Numbered from the stretch's first letter, positions 15,926 to 24,717 are shown. The stretch: DNA of 30,437 bases from Mailhella sp. (GCA_017940105.1 JAGAZG010000113.1:1-30437); one strand, 5' to 3'. Notes: generated from the letters alone by a model not told the origin. Program-made: numbers and translations.

Positions 15926-15954
15926 TTGACGCGGAAGTATTTTCAGGGTATCCA
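15926..15954 (+). promoter_or_regulatory. Candidate promoter for kdsC-lpt operon
   Basis: TTGACG at 15926-15931 and TATCCA at 15949-15954 are separated by 17 bases, and the kdsC start follows 44 bases later. The -35 is good and the -10 is weak, so this is only a candidate. Confidence 0.3.
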
Positions 15955-15997
15955 TAATGCGTTTGCTTCAAACAGCCACTTTAATCAGGACAAACTC

Positions 15998-16582
15998 ATG
16001 CCAGCATACACCACGGATTTTCCTGGTACCGCCGTTGACGGCCTTGCATTTTTTGATGCCGCACGCGTGCGCTTCATTGTGCTTGACGTAGATGGCGTGT
16101 GCACAGACGGCAAGCTTTACATGCTGGAAAACGGCCGGGCAATCAAATGCTTCAGTTCGTTGGATGGGCTTGGCATAAAAACGGCATTGAAAGCTGGCAT
16201 AGGCGTTGGGGTGATTACCGGTCGCGATGATCCATGCGTGCATGCGCGCATGGCGCAGCTTGGGGTTAAGGAATATCACCCTGGCCATGAATCCAAGCTT
16301 GCAACGCTGCACGAAATTATGGAGAGAAACAGGCTTGCAAGGGAAGAGGTTGCCTATATGGGGGACGACTGGATTGACCTTGACCCCATGAGGTCTGTAG
16401 GCATGCCCATAGCTGTTGCAAATGCTGTTGCCCAGGTTAAAAAAGAGGCCCGCTACATTACCGCGGCCAGGGGCGGAGAAGGCGCGGTGCGGGAGGCAGT
16501 GGAATTTTTGCTTGCCGCGCGCATGGACGGCAAAAATCCCGCCGACTGGTGGACGACTGATACGGGACCGGCAGCAATATGA
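15998..16582 (+). CDS. kdsC: Kdo-8-phosphate phosphatase
   Basis: The 194-residue product is a HAD-family phosphatase of the KdsC type, which releases phosphate from Kdo 8-phosphate to give the Kdo of LPS. The nucleophile and acid/base are D30 and D32 in VLDVDGVCTDG. The other loops, VITGR and YMGDDWIDLDPM, are in place, and there is no cap domain, as expected. The start at 15998 is preferred because it follows an AGGA motif and matches the family's N-terminus. Its last codon overlaps the lptC start (ATGA), indicating coupled translation. Confidence 0.92.
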   Translation: MPAYTTDFPGTAVDGLAFFDAARVRFIVLDVDGVCTDGKLYMLENGRAIKCFSSLDGLGIKTALKAGIGVGVITGRDDPCVHARMAQLGVKEYHPGHESKLATLHEIMERNRLAREEVAYMGDDWIDLDPMRSVGMPIAVANAVAQVKKEARYITAARGGEGAVREAVEFLLAARMDGKNPADWWTTDTGPAAI

Positions 16583-17301
16583 ACGACGTTCTGCGCAGGA
16601 ATTTAACGCTTGCCGCTGTATTGCTGCTGATATGGGCCGGCTGGTATGGCTGGCAGGACTGGAAGTTAAAGCAGGAGCTGAACCGTCTTGCGGACATTGC
16701 ACGTTCCAGCGAACTGGACAAGCTTCTGACTGATCCGCCTGAAGATATCAGGAGCAATGTTGATCTTGCCGTGCGCGGCATTGTTCTCAGGCAGGGAAAG
16801 GACGGACGAAAGTCTTTTGAACTTAAAGCTGACTGGGCTACACTTGATGAAAAGTCAAGCGACATAACTATGCGCGATCCTGATATATTGTATACGCTTG
16901 AATCAAAGGACAGGAACGGAGCTGATCGCCTTGTACATGCTGTTTCACGCATCGGCCGGGTGGAAAACGGCAATACAAGAATCACCATGTCCGGGAACGT
17001 GCATGCAGACAGTGACACAAATACGCTTGCCAGCGACGAAGCCGTTTATTTCAGTGAACGGCGCCTGCTGGATTTTCCTTCCGGGGCCGATCTTGCCGGT
17101 GATGGACTCGAAGGTACGGCGAAGCATCTTTTTTGGAATCTTAACGACAACACTATTACCGGAGATCATGGAGTAAAGGCTCGCTGGTATCCGTCTGAGG
17201 GAGATTTGCCTCAGTCAAAGCCTGAGCCTGCCCCAATGCTTTCAGACGGCTCAGAGCCTGACGTCAGCGATTCGGCGGTGCTCCTGGAGGAACAGCCATG
17301 A
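16579..17301 (+). CDS. lptC: LPS export protein LptC
   Basis: The 240-residue product has one N-terminal membrane helix (residues ~8-24) and a periplasmic beta-jellyroll (roughly 60-195), with the LptC-typical pattern of alternating strands ending in NTITGDHGVK. It sits between LptBFG in the inner membrane and LptA in the periplasm as part of the LPS bridge. The C-terminal ~45 residues are acidic and Pro-rich and extend beyond the usual ~190 residues. It overlaps kdsC and lptA at both ends by four bases each (ATGA). Confidence 0.85.
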   Translation: MNDVLRRNLTLAAVLLLIWAGWYGWQDWKLKQELNRLADIARSSELDKLLTDPPEDIRSNVDLAVRGIVLRQGKDGRKSFELKADWATLDEKSSDITMRDPDILYTLESKDRNGADRLVHAVSRIGRVENGNTRITMSGNVHADSDTNTLASDEAVYFSERRLLDFPSGADLAGDGLEGTAKHLFWNLNDNTITGDHGVKARWYPSEGDLPQSKPEPAPMLSDGSEPDVSDSAVLLEEQP

Positions 17302-17837
17302 AAAAATGCCTTGCTATGCTTGCCTTTGTCCTTTGCTGCCAGTACCAGGCCCAGGCTGCGCCCCTGCCTGTGAGCAGCGAAGGGCCTGTTGATGTGACTT
17401 CTGACGCCATGGTATATAATTCTGATAAGAATACGGTTGTCTTCAAAGGCAATGTGGAAGCCGTGCGCGGAGAATTCAAAATGTGGTCTGAATTGCTGAC
17501 GATTTATCTCGCCAGCGACGGCAAGGAAAAAAGCGGTGATAATTCGTCTTCTCTGACGTCCGCCATGGGCGGCAATGATGTTGATCGCATTGTTGCCGAA
17601 AAGAACGTCCGTTTTGAAAATGGAACGCAGCATGGCAGCGCGAGCAAAGCCACATATTTTGCCCGCCCGAACACGCTTGTTCTTGAAGGAAGCCCTGTTC
17701 TGCATGATGGGGACAATTCTATTTCTGGCAATGTCATTCGTTATTTTGTTAACGAAAACAGAAGCGTTGTAGAAGGCGCTCCCCAGCGCCGCGTCCATGC
17801 GATTTTCTCTTCGAAAGAGAAGAAGAAAGGAAAGTAG
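17298..17837 (+). CDS. lptA: LPS transport periplasmic protein LptA
   Basis: The 179-residue product has a signal peptide (cleavage near QAQA-AP) and an OstA-like beta-jellyroll: VDVTSDAMVYNSDKNTVVFKGNVEAVRG at residues ~32-59 is the classic start of the domain. Further strands follow at VRFENGTQHGSASKATYF and GNVIRYFVNENRSVVEG. It polymerises to carry LPS across the periplasm from LptC to LptD. A Ser/Asp-rich insert at ~76-95 is unusual. A Lys-rich tail ends two bases before the lptB start. Confidence 0.88.
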   Translation: MKKCLAMLAFVLCCQYQAQAAPLPVSSEGPVDVTSDAMVYNSDKNTVVFKGNVEAVRGEFKMWSELLTIYLASDGKEKSGDNSSSLTSAMGGNDVDRIVAEKNVRFENGTQHGSASKATYFARPNTLVLEGSPVLHDGDNSISGNVIRYFVNENRSVVEGAPQRRVHAIFSSKEKKKGK

Positions 17838-17838
17838 A

Positions 17839-18567
17839 ATGAGCTCCACGCTTTCAGCCGCCAATTTGCGCAAACGTTACGGACAGAAAGAGGTTGTTCA
17901 CGAGGTTTCGCTTGTTATGTCGCAAGGCGAGACTGTGGGGCTGCTTGGCCCTAACGGGGCCGGAAAGACAACGTCGTTTTACATGATCACGGGCATAATT
18001 AAGCCTACGTCCGGCACGGTCATGCTGGATGATATGGAAATAAGCGGCTGGCCTTTGTATCGCCGTGCCCGGGTGGGGCTTTCGTATCTCCCTCAGGAAA
18101 GTTCTGTCTTTCGGCGCCTTACTGTGCGTCAGAACTTGCAGATCATTTTGGAGCATACGGGGCTGTCCAAGGCTGAGCAAAAAAAGCGGGCTGATGAACT
18201 GATGGAAGACTTTGGCCTTTCCAGACTTGAAAAGTCTTACGCTTCATACCTTTCAGGCGGTGAGCGCCGGCGTCTTGAAATAGCCCGGTGCCTCATACGG
18301 TCGCCGCAATTCGTATTGCTGGATGAGCCTTTTGCCGGCATTGATCCTTTGGCAGTGGGAGACATACAGACGCTTATCCGTGATCTTAAGGAACGCGGCA
18401 TCGGGGTGCTTATCTCTGATCACAACGTGCGTGAAACGCTGTCCATTTGCGACAGAGCCTATCTGATGTTCCAGGGCCGCATTATTCTTTCGGGCACGCC
18501 GCAGGAAATAGCTGCAAACGAAACAGCCCGCAAGGTTTATCTTGGCGAAGATTTTAAACTTGGATAA
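17839..18567 (+). CDS. lptB: LPS export ABC transporter ATPase LptB
   Basis: The 242-residue ATPase drives LPS extraction by LptFG. Walker A is GPNGAGKTT (residues 37-45), the ABC signature is YLSGGERRR (137-145), Walker B is FVLLDEP (158-164), and the H-loop is in ISDHN. The LptB-specific LPQESSVFRRLTVRQN Q-loop segment is present. GGAAAGTAG precedes the ATG, so the start is well supported. In many relatives rpoN follows lptB; here it is absent and a hairpin region follows instead. The LptFG permeases are not in the window. Confidence 0.96.
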   Translation: MSSTLSAANLRKRYGQKEVVHEVSLVMSQGETVGLLGPNGAGKTTSFYMITGIIKPTSGTVMLDDMEISGWPLYRRARVGLSYLPQESSVFRRLTVRQNLQIILEHTGLSKAEQKKRADELMEDFGLSRLEKSYASYLSGGERRRLEIARCLIRSPQFVLLDEPFAGIDPLAVGDIQTLIRDLKERGIGVLISDHNVRETLSICDRAYLMFQGRIILSGTPQEIAANETARKVYLGEDFKLG

Positions 18568-18572
18568 AAAAA

Positions 18573-18668
18573 AGAAGCGTCCACAAATAAAAGGTGTTCT
18601 GCCATTACCTTCTGTCTGGGGAAAGGACGGACGCTTCTCTTGAAGCAGCATTGACTTCAGCTGCTTCA
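18573..18668 (-). terminator. Structured region between convergent genes; minus-strand terminator
   Basis: Two inverted repeats lie here. AGAAGCGTCC at 18573-18582 pairs with GGACGCTTCT at 18629-18638 (46-base loop); on the minus strand this stem ends in a run of seven or eight T, fitting an intrinsic terminator for the DUF721/CYTH operon. A second 9-bp stem pairs TGAAGCAGC at 18641-18649 with GCTGCTTCA at 18660-18668. The loop of the first stem also contains a small AAGGT/ACCTT pair. Confidence 0.5.
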
Positions 18669-18717
18669 ACACTCATGTAGCAAGTTTTCTGATTATTTTC
18701 AAGAGCAAATAAACAGG

Positions 18718-19314
18718 TTAGTTCGTTTCATCTCCGGTAAAAAATTTTACGTAGGCCTGATAGCATGCTGCGACGGGCGAGTCTGCAGGCAGCTTGAGCT
18801 GACCGATGTTTTTCGGTTGCTGGGGGCGCGGCGGTTTTGCGGGAATCTGTGTGATCTTCTGCTTCTGCAGGCTTTCTTCTTCGGCGCAGAGGTGGAGTTC
18901 AACCTTTTGAAAAAAATCCTCCTGCATGAAATCGTTCACCTTTGCCAGAATTTCCGGAGCTGCATAAGAAAGTTCCTGCATCGCGCAGGAATCGTCGCAG
19001 CCGATCAGCAAAGTAGCATTTCTATGTCCCAGAGGGTGGGCTGCTCTGCAAAGGTCGTCGCCAAGCACAGAAGCCCAGCTTTGGAAAAGCTGGGTGAGAA
19101 GCATATGCTTCTTATCCATGCCATGAGCTGCCAGCCAGCCGCTGAGCCCGTCGCTCAGGCAGGAAAGCGTGCCTGTCCTGCACGACAGATCCCTGCCGGC
19201 AAAACGGCGATGGGCATAAGGTGCGCCTGCATTCTTGTCTTTTGAGTGGGCAGTCACTGGATTGCGCGTTTTTATCCCCCCAGCATCGTTACGTACCACG
19301 GCGTTTATCCTCAT
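18718..19314 (-). CDS. DUF721/DciA-like protein
   Basis: The ~198-residue product contains the DUF721 domain, from about residue 53 to 150: LSDGLSGWLAAHG followed by FQSWASVLGDDLCRAAHPLGHRNATLLIGCDDSCAMQEL. The family includes DciA, which helps load the replicative helicase in bacteria that lack DnaC. The N-terminal ~45 residues and the C-terminal Pro/Lys-rich tail are not conserved. The start is uncertain: ATG at 19314 is possible, but GTG at 19299 has a better-spaced AGGA. Both overlap the end of the upstream CYTH gene, so translation is coupled. Confidence 0.65.
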   Translation of the reverse strand: MRINAVVRNDAGGIKTRNPVTAHSKDKNAGAPYAHRRFAGRDLSCRTGTLSCLSDGLSGWLAAHGMDKKHMLLTQLFQSWASVLGDDLCRAAHPLGHRNATLLIGCDDSCAMQELSYAAPEILAKVNDFMQEDFFQKVELHLCAEEESLQKQKITQIPAKPPRPQQPKNIGQLKLPADSPVAACYQAYVKFFTGDETN

Positions 19315-19780
19315 CGCTCCATGCGGAGTAGGGCTGACGGCTTAGCTCAGCATTGAAGTACCGCGATACATGGCTGACTTCTTTGCCAAGCCATGCAGGC
19401 TTATCAAAGAGTTCGTCCTCACTGTCCAATTCTATTTCTGCGATGATGAGGCCGGAGTTTGCGCCTTCAAATTCATCCACTTCCCAAATTTTGCCCAGTT
19501 CATTGAAAGTATGGCGGGTTTTTTCAATGACTTCACGAGGATCCAGACTTTTTAAAAGTTCGCAGGCTTCTTCAAGGGGTATTTCGTATTCAAATTCGTT
19601 GCGGGTTATGCCGTTGCCGCGCAGCTTAATATTCAGAATTCCCCGCCCTCCTGCAACGCGCACGCGTACGGTACGGTTCTGCGTGCGAGCAATATATCCC
19701 TGCCTGAAACGCTCAGCTTTTCCCTTGCCTCGCCAGCCATCTCCAGCAACTAAAAATTTACGTTCAATTTCAGTCTGCCT
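19289..19780 (-). CDS. CYTH-domain protein (triphosphate tunnel metalloenzyme)
   Basis: The 163-residue product has the CYTH signature EIERKFLV at its N-terminus and alternating charged strands typical of the triphosphate tunnel fold: VRVRVAGGRGILNIKLRG, NEFEYEIPLEEA, WEVDEFEGANSGLIIAEIEL. Such proteins hydrolyse inorganic triphosphate or related compounds with Mg2+. AGGAG lies 8 bases before a TTG at 19780, whereas an ATG at 19804 precedes that ribosome-binding site. TTG is therefore the likely start. It overlaps the DUF721 gene at its end. Confidence 0.85.
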   Translation of the reverse strand, partial: RQTEIERKFLVAGDGWRGKGKAERFRQGYIARTQNRTVRVRVAGGRGILNIKLRGNGITRNEFEYEIPLEEACELLKSLDPREVIEKTRHTFNELGKIWEVDEFEGANSGLIIAEIELDSEDELFDKPAWLGKEVSHVSRYFNAELSRQPYSAWSDEDKRRGT

Positions 19781-19837
19781 CAAGAAGTCTTCTCCTAAAA
19801 GCATCGCGGGATCACATCATGAATGCATTTACCTAAA

Positions 19838-19868
19838 GCGGGGCGGAAAGCACACGCTTCCGCCCCGC
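19838..19868 (-). terminator. Intrinsic terminator after rpsA
   Basis: A perfect 11-bp GC-rich stem (GCGGGGCGGAA at 19838-19848, TTCCGCCCCGC at 19858-19868) with a 9-base loop follows rpsA on the minus strand. Only three T follow directly, so it may be helped by other signals. Confidence 0.75.
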
Positions 19869-19892
19869 CTCAAATTACCGTTCTTCGCAGAA

Positions 19893-21598
19893 TTAGTTGC
19901 TCAGCTTCTGCTTGAGAAGGTCGCCAAGGGTCTGCGTCATGCTGTTGTCGCCGGAATGGTAGTCTTTAGGCTTGCGGCGTTCTTCATCATCCTTGATTTG
20001 CTTGATGGAAAGGCCAAGGCGGCGTTCATCAGCGGAAACATGGATGATCTTGGCCTGAACAGTGTCGCCTTCCTTGTACAGCTCGGCCGGAGACTTTACC
20101 TTTTTGCCGAGTTCGGTCACATGGATAAGCCCTTCAATGCCTTCTTCCACTTCTACAAAAGACCGAAGTCCGTCACGTTGGTGACAGTGCCGGTGATAAT
20201 GTTGCCTTCAGGATAGCGGGAAGGAACGGTGCTCCAGGGGTCTTCCGTGAGCTGCTTCATGCCAAGGGTGAACTTTTCGTTTTCCTGATCGACAGTGAGC
20301 ACCTTGGCCTGGACAACATCACCGACCTTATACATTTCGCTGGGATGGCGGAGCTTTTTGGTCCAGGAAATGTCAGAAACGTGGATAAGGCCGTCAATGC
20401 CGTCTTCAATGCCGATGAACATGCCGAACTCGGTGATGTTTTTGATGACGCCTTCAATGACAGTGCCTTCAGGGAAGCGTTCGCCCACAAGTTCCCAGGG
20501 ATTGGGCTTGACCTGCTTCATGCCGAGAGAGATGCGCTTCTTTTCGCAGTCCACGCCAAGAATGACGACTTCGACTTCATCGCCCTGGCGCACCATCTGG
20601 GAAGGATGACGCAGCTTGCGGGTCCATGACATTTCAGAAATGTGCACAAGGCCTTCCACGCCGGGTTCAAGTTCAACAAAGACGCCGTAATCAACAAGAT
20701 TCGTGACTTTGCCTGTATGGCGGGAACCTTCGGGGAAGCGTTCGGTGATGTCCTGCCAGGGATCGGGCACAAGTTGCTTCAGACCAAGAGAAACTTTCTG
20801 GGTTTCTTTATCGAAAGAGAGCACCTTGAGTTCGAGTTCCTGACCAAGCTGAACCATTTCGCGCGGATGGCGAATGCGCTTCCAGGACATGTCGGTGATG
20901 TGCAGCAGACCGTCAAGACCGCCAAGATCGACAAACACGCCGTATTCGGTGATGTTTTTAGCCTTGCCTTTGACGATCTGGCCTTCTTCGAGGGTCTTCA
21001 GCAGTTCATCGCGGGCGCTGTTACGTGCTTCTTCAAGCAGAACGCGGCGGGATACGATGACGTTGCTGCGGCGGCGGTTGATCTTGAGCACGCGGAATTC
21101 ATATTCCTGATTGACGAGTGCATCCATATCAGGCACAGGACGAAGATCAACATGGGAACCGGGCAGGAAAGCCTCCACGCCGCCAAGGTCAACGGTGTAT
21201 CCGCCCTTGATGCGGTGGGTGATGACGCCTTTGATGATGCCGTTTTCTTCCAGCACTTTTTCAAGCTGGTCAAACAGCTGCATGCGTTTGGCCTTTTCAA
21301 ACGAAAGGGTGATCGTACCGTCATTTTCGTTTTTCTGGACGACATAAACGTCGACCCGGTCACCGATATTGACGGTCATGTTGCCCTGAGCATCCCGAAA
21401 TTCTGCAGCGGGAATCTGACCCTCTGACTTGAAGTTCACATCCACCAGAACGGTGTCGTCATCCATGCGCACGATTTCGCCCTTGACGATGGAACCTTCT
21501 TCAAGGTCGCCCATTTCAGGGGTAAGATACTGCTCGAGCGCAGTTTCAAAGCTCATTTCGGAATCTTGGTTTTCCATGTTGTTTTCGGCAATTGCCAT
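19893..21598 (-). CDS. rpsA: 30S ribosomal protein S1, frameshifted in last domain
   Basis: The encoded protein has the six-S1-domain layout of bacterial S1, which binds mRNA on the small subunit. Repeats 3-5 are most regular (IVKGKAKNITEYGVFVDLGG, HTGKVTNLVDYGVFVELEPG, IEGVIKNITEFGMFIGIEDG). The start at 21598 has GGAGG at good spacing. The frame runs to TAG at 20153-20155, just inside the sixth domain (TGTVTNVTDFGLL, stop). The missing rest, including EEGIEGLIHVTELGKK and the tail, continues in another frame to 19893. One extra T in the T4 run (plus-strand AAAA at 20157-20160) restores FVEVEEG, so this is a single-base deletion or a sequencing error. Full length would be near the usual ~570 residues. 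Confidence 0.9.
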
Positions 21599-21650
21599 AG
21601 GGATCCTCCAACCTGACAAACAAATTTCCGCCGCTTTGGGCAGGTTTTTC

Positions 21651-21679
21651 TAAATATCCTCATTTTAAAAAAAAGACAA
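21651..21679 (-). promoter_or_regulatory. Weak candidate promoter for rpsA
   Basis: On the minus strand TTGTCT (complement of 21674-21679) and TATTTA (complement of 21651-21656) are 17 bases apart, with a T8/A4 tract between them. The match is partial, and rpsA may also be read from the tmk unit upstream. Confidence 0.25.
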
Positions 21680-21759
21680 GCGCTTTGTTGTGGCTGATGC
21701 CGGGGCTTTTCAGACCTGGCAGGGGTGATGAATGACGCTGCTGCGCCAGCGTTCTGCAT

Positions 21760-22428
21760 TTAAAAAATATTGTCCCGGCTGAGGGCATGCGGGGCTGTCG
21801 CATTCATGCGGGGCTCAAGCCGCTTCATTGCTTCATTGAGAATGTCTTCCGGCGTCTGGCTGGCATCCAGAACTGCTACCCTTTCTGGTTCCAGGCGGGC
21901 TATTTCCAGAAATCCGCTGCGAACTCTCTGATGGAAGGCCATTTCCTCGGCTTCAAACCGTCCCTCGCTTTCTGCCGTGCCCATGAGGCCGTTTCTTCTT
22001 CTTGCCCTTCGCAGTCCTTCTTCGGCAGGAAGATCCAGAAGAAGTGTTATGTCCGGAATCATGCCTTTGGCGGCAAAGTCGCTTGCGTTGCGCAAAAAAG
22101 CGGGATCCATGCCTCTGCCGTAGCCTTGGTAAGCAACGGTGGAATCTGCATACCTGTCGCATATCACCCATTGCCCTCCAGCCAGGGCGGGTCTAATAAT
22201 TTCAGCGGCATGCTGCGCGCGGTCTGCGAGAAAGAGAAACAGTTCGGCATTGTCGTCAAGACTGCTGGATTGGCTGAGCAGAATACGCCTTAAATCCTTC
22301 CCCAGCCCTGAACCTCCAGGTTCCATGGTAAGCAGAAAAGGAATGCTCCGGGATTCGAATTCCCTGGCAAGTAGTGTAATTAATGTGCTTTTGCCAGAGC
22401 CTTCGATGCCTTCAATGGTTAGAAACAT
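21760..22428 (-). CDS. tmk: Thymidylate kinase
   Basis: The 222-residue product phosphorylates dTMP to dTDP. It has the P-loop GIEGSGKST (residues 7-15), the EPGGS segment (36-40) and the DRY-x-DS-x-VAYQGYGRG motif (91-106) that binds the nucleotide. The LID region (~145-165) is Arg-rich (RRARRRNG). Length and layout are normal. It lies 23 bases downstream of the HD exoribonuclease gene and probably shares its transcript. Confidence 0.95.
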   Translation of the reverse strand: MFLTIEGIEGSGKSTLITLLAREFESRSIPFLLTMEPGGSGLGKDLRRILLSQSSSLDDNAELFLFLADRAQHAAEIIRPALAGGQWVICDRYADSTVAYQGYGRGMDPAFLRNASDFAAKGMIPDITLLLDLPAEEGLRRARRRNGLMGTAESEGRFEAEEMAFHQRVRSGFLEIARLEPERVAVLDASQTPEDILNEAMKRLEPRMNATAPHALSRDNIF

Positions 22429-22451
22429 GCATAATCCTTTGGTTTGCGGCC

Positions 22452-23507
22452 TTATACGAGGGAGCCTTGCATATCCTGCCCGCCATTCCGCTTTTTATCT
22501 GTTTCTGCCGCTGAAGCCGGCGTGGGCAAGGGGCGGTAGAGTTTGTCGCCTTTTGAGCAGTACCACTGGGGTGACTGCCCCGCTTCAGGCAGCACTTCAC
22601 GGAAATGATCCATTTTGGCGTCCAGGTCATCGGCGAAGTGCAGGGCCCATGCTTCTGGAGTGAGGGGTTCCCTGACTGCGCCGAATTCAATGCGTCCGTG
22701 ATGACTTGCGATGAGGTGTCTAAAATGCGCCTGCAGTTCCGGATTCAGATCGGATTTTTTTAAAAAAGGCTCGAGCATAAGCAGCCCTTGGACGATATGC
22801 CCCAGCAGATTGCCTTCCGTCGTATATTCGGTAGCGAGCGGCCCCGTCATTTCATCCAGCTTTCCAAGGTCATGCAGAAGTGCCGCTGCGAGAAGGGTCT
22901 GGCGGTCAAGCTCCGGATAATGATCCGCCATGAGCATGCACATCCTGGCTACCGAAAGGGAGTGCTCAAGAAGACCTCCGGCCCGTGCATGATGCATGCT
23001 CTTTGCCGCAGGGGCATTCAGAAGGCGCTGCCGTATTTCTGCATGGGAAAGAACGGAGCGCACAAATTTTTTCCATGGCTTATGGATGAATGTTTCCGCG
23101 CAGAGCCTTTCCATTTCTTTCAGCATCTCTTCGCCGGTTAAAGGGCTGGATGCTACAAAGTCTGCCAAGTCAAGCCTGGCGCATTCATCTTCGTCCATGA
23201 CGCGCAGGCTGCTGATATTGATCTGCAGTCCGCGAAATTCTCCCACGATGCCCAGGACATGCGCCCATGCCGGGCTTGGCCTGCTTTTGAGCCCCCGAGT
23301 CGCGCTCTCCCATTTTTCCTGATCGTCGCTTCTGCCGTATCTTGGGCTCCATATCGTTGCGGGCAGACTGCCTGTGGCGTCGCCGAGTTGAAGCTTCCAG
23401 TAATCGCCAGCCTTTGGCGAAGATTCAAGAGAGGCTTCGCGGATGAGGTAAACGGAGTCTATTTTGTCATTGACATTAAGTCCGCTGATCTTTTGGTGCT
23501 CTGTCAT
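22452..23507 (-). CDS. HD-domain 3'-5' exoribonuclease, YhaM-like
   Basis: The 351-residue product has an N-terminal OB-fold (residues ~15-105, with DYWKLQLGDATGSLPATIW) and a C-terminal HD phosphohydrolase domain. The HD ligands are H172/H173 in MHHARAGGLLEHS, H182, and H212-D213 in LLHDLGK. This is the YhaM/CBF1 architecture, which degrades RNA (and sometimes DNA) from the 3' end. AGGAA five bases before the ATG at 23507 decides the start; an upstream frame to 23576 lacks a signal. The C-terminal ~40 residues are a variable, charged tail. Confidence 0.85.
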   Translation of the reverse strand: MTEHQKISGLNVNDKIDSVYLIREASLESSPKAGDYWKLQLGDATGSLPATIWSPRYGRSDDQEKWESATRGLKSRPSPAWAHVLGIVGEFRGLQINISSLRVMDEDECARLDLADFVASSPLTGEEMLKEMERLCAETFIHKPWKKFVRSVLSHAEIRQRLLNAPAAKSMHHARAGGLLEHSLSVARMCMLMADHYPELDRQTLLAAALLHDLGKLDEMTGPLATEYTTEGNLLGHIVQGLLMLEPFLKKSDLNPELQAHFRHLIASHHGRIEFGAVREPLTPEAWALHFADDLDAKMDHFREVLPEAGQSPQWYCSKGDKLYRPLPTPASAAETDKKRNGGQDMQGSLV

Positions 23508-23629
23508 GTCGGTTCCTGAAAGACGTTCCGGTAGTGCTTGCCCGCCAGGCTGTGGCCGGCTCTGCATATATGCCAAAAAAAAATGCCTTCCGCAATCTGG
23601 GCGCGCTGTTTTTGGACGGGCCGTTTCCC

Positions 23630-23658
23630 TTGCGAAAAATTTTCCCTGCGGCTACAAG
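23630..23658 (+). promoter_or_regulatory. Candidate promoter for fba
   Basis: TTGCGA at 23630-23635 and TACAAG at 23653-23658 are 17 bases apart, each matching four of six consensus positions, about 55 bases before the fba start. It lies in the divergent region shared with the HD exoribonuclease gene. Confidence 0.3.
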
Positions 23659-23712
23659 TCGTAAAAAGAGGCGGGGACATGCCTCTGCAATATTTGTCAC
23701 GGAGGAAATTAT

Positions 23713-24636
23713 ATGCCCATTACCACACCGAGGGAAATGTTTGCTCGCGCCTACAAAGAAGGCTATGCCATCGGCGCTTTTAATGTGAACAACATGGAGA
23801 TTGTCCAGGGCATCATGCAGGCAGGCGCAGAAGAGCGTTCTCCGCTGATTCTGCAGGTTTCAGCCGGAGCCCGCGCCTATGCGGGGCAGACCTATATTAT
23901 GAAGCTGGTGGAAGCCGCTCTTGAAGAAGCCGATATCCCTGTCGTGGTGCATTTGGACCATGGCGCGGATTTTGATATTTGCAAGGCTTGCATCGACGGC
24001 GGCTTTTCTTCAGTCATGTTCGACGGATCGCATTTTCCGTTTGAACAGAATATTGCCATAACAAAACAGGTTGTTGAATACGCTCATGAACGCGGCGTCT
24101 GGGTTGAAGCAGAACTTGGCCAGCTTGCCGGCGTGGAAGATGATGTGCATGCAGAGCACAGCATCTATACGGATCCCGACCAGGCCGTGGAGTTCGTGCA
24201 GCGTTCCGGCTGCGATTCCCTGGCCATAGCCATAGGCACAAGTCATGGGGCATACAAATTCAAGGGCGAAGCCAAGCTTGATTTCGACCGGCTTGATAAA
24301 ATTTCTTCCATGCTGCCGGAATATCCTCTGGTGCTTCACGGCGCTTCCAGCGTGCCTCAGGAATTTGTCGAGATGGCAAACAAGTATGGCGGACAGCTTG
24401 GAGGCGCAAAGGGCGTTCCTGAAGATATGCTGCGCAAGGCTGCCCGGTCCGGCGTATGCAAGATCAATATAGATTCTGACATCCGGCTTGCCATGACCGC
24501 AAACATCCGCAAGTATTTCGCCGAGCATCCCGAAGCCTTTGATCCGCGCGCCTATCTGAAGCCGGCGCGCCAGGCGGTCAAGGAAATGGTGCAGAGAAAG
24601 ATCCGCAACGTTTTGGGCAGTTCCAATAAGATATAG
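23713..24636 (+). CDS. fba: Class II fructose-1,6-bisphosphate aldolase
   Basis: The 307-residue product is a zinc-dependent aldolase of glycolysis and gluconeogenesis. D82 and the zinc ligand H83 are in VVVHLDHGADF. E134 is in WVEAELGQLAG, and H178 (GTSHGAYKF) and H209 (LHGASSVP) complete the metal site. The NIDSD segment that binds the substrate phosphate is present. The length matches the class IIB type. GGAGG lies 8 bases before the ATG. There is no other glycolytic gene nearby. Confidence 0.95.
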   Translation: MPITTPREMFARAYKEGYAIGAFNVNNMEIVQGIMQAGAEERSPLILQVSAGARAYAGQTYIMKLVEAALEEADIPVVVHLDHGADFDICKACIDGGFSSVMFDGSHFPFEQNIAITKQVVEYAHERGVWVEAELGQLAGVEDDVHAEHSIYTDPDQAVEFVQRSGCDSLAIAIGTSHGAYKFKGEAKLDFDRLDKISSMLPEYPLVLHGASSVPQEFVEMANKYGGQLGGAKGVPEDMLRKAARSGVCKINIDSDIRLAMTANIRKYFAEHPEAFDPRAYLKPARQAVKEMVQRKIRNVLGSSNKI

Positions 24637-24678
24637 CACAATACGATGTCATCAGGCGGCATGCCGGCATCCGGGAGT

Positions 24679-24717
24679 CCGGGGCGCACGCCCCGGCTTC
24701 CTGCAGGTAAATACCTG
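24679..24717. other. Two small hairpins after fba
   Basis: CCGGGGCG/CGCCCCGG at 24679-24696 and CAGGTA/TACCTG at 24704-24717 are perfect short inverted repeats with two-base centres. Neither is followed by a T-run, so a role in termination or mRNA stability is possible but not shown. Confidence 0.35.

Noticed and set aside
15839..15955. Extended N-terminus for the GT8 glycosyltransferase
   Set aside because: The extra residues are unlike the family, overlap the kdsC promoter region, and the start at 15838 has a clear ribosome-binding site.
20642..21427. A 261-codon open frame opposite rpsA
   Set aside because: It mirrors the repetitive S1 domains on the other strand; the repeats themselves explain the open frame.
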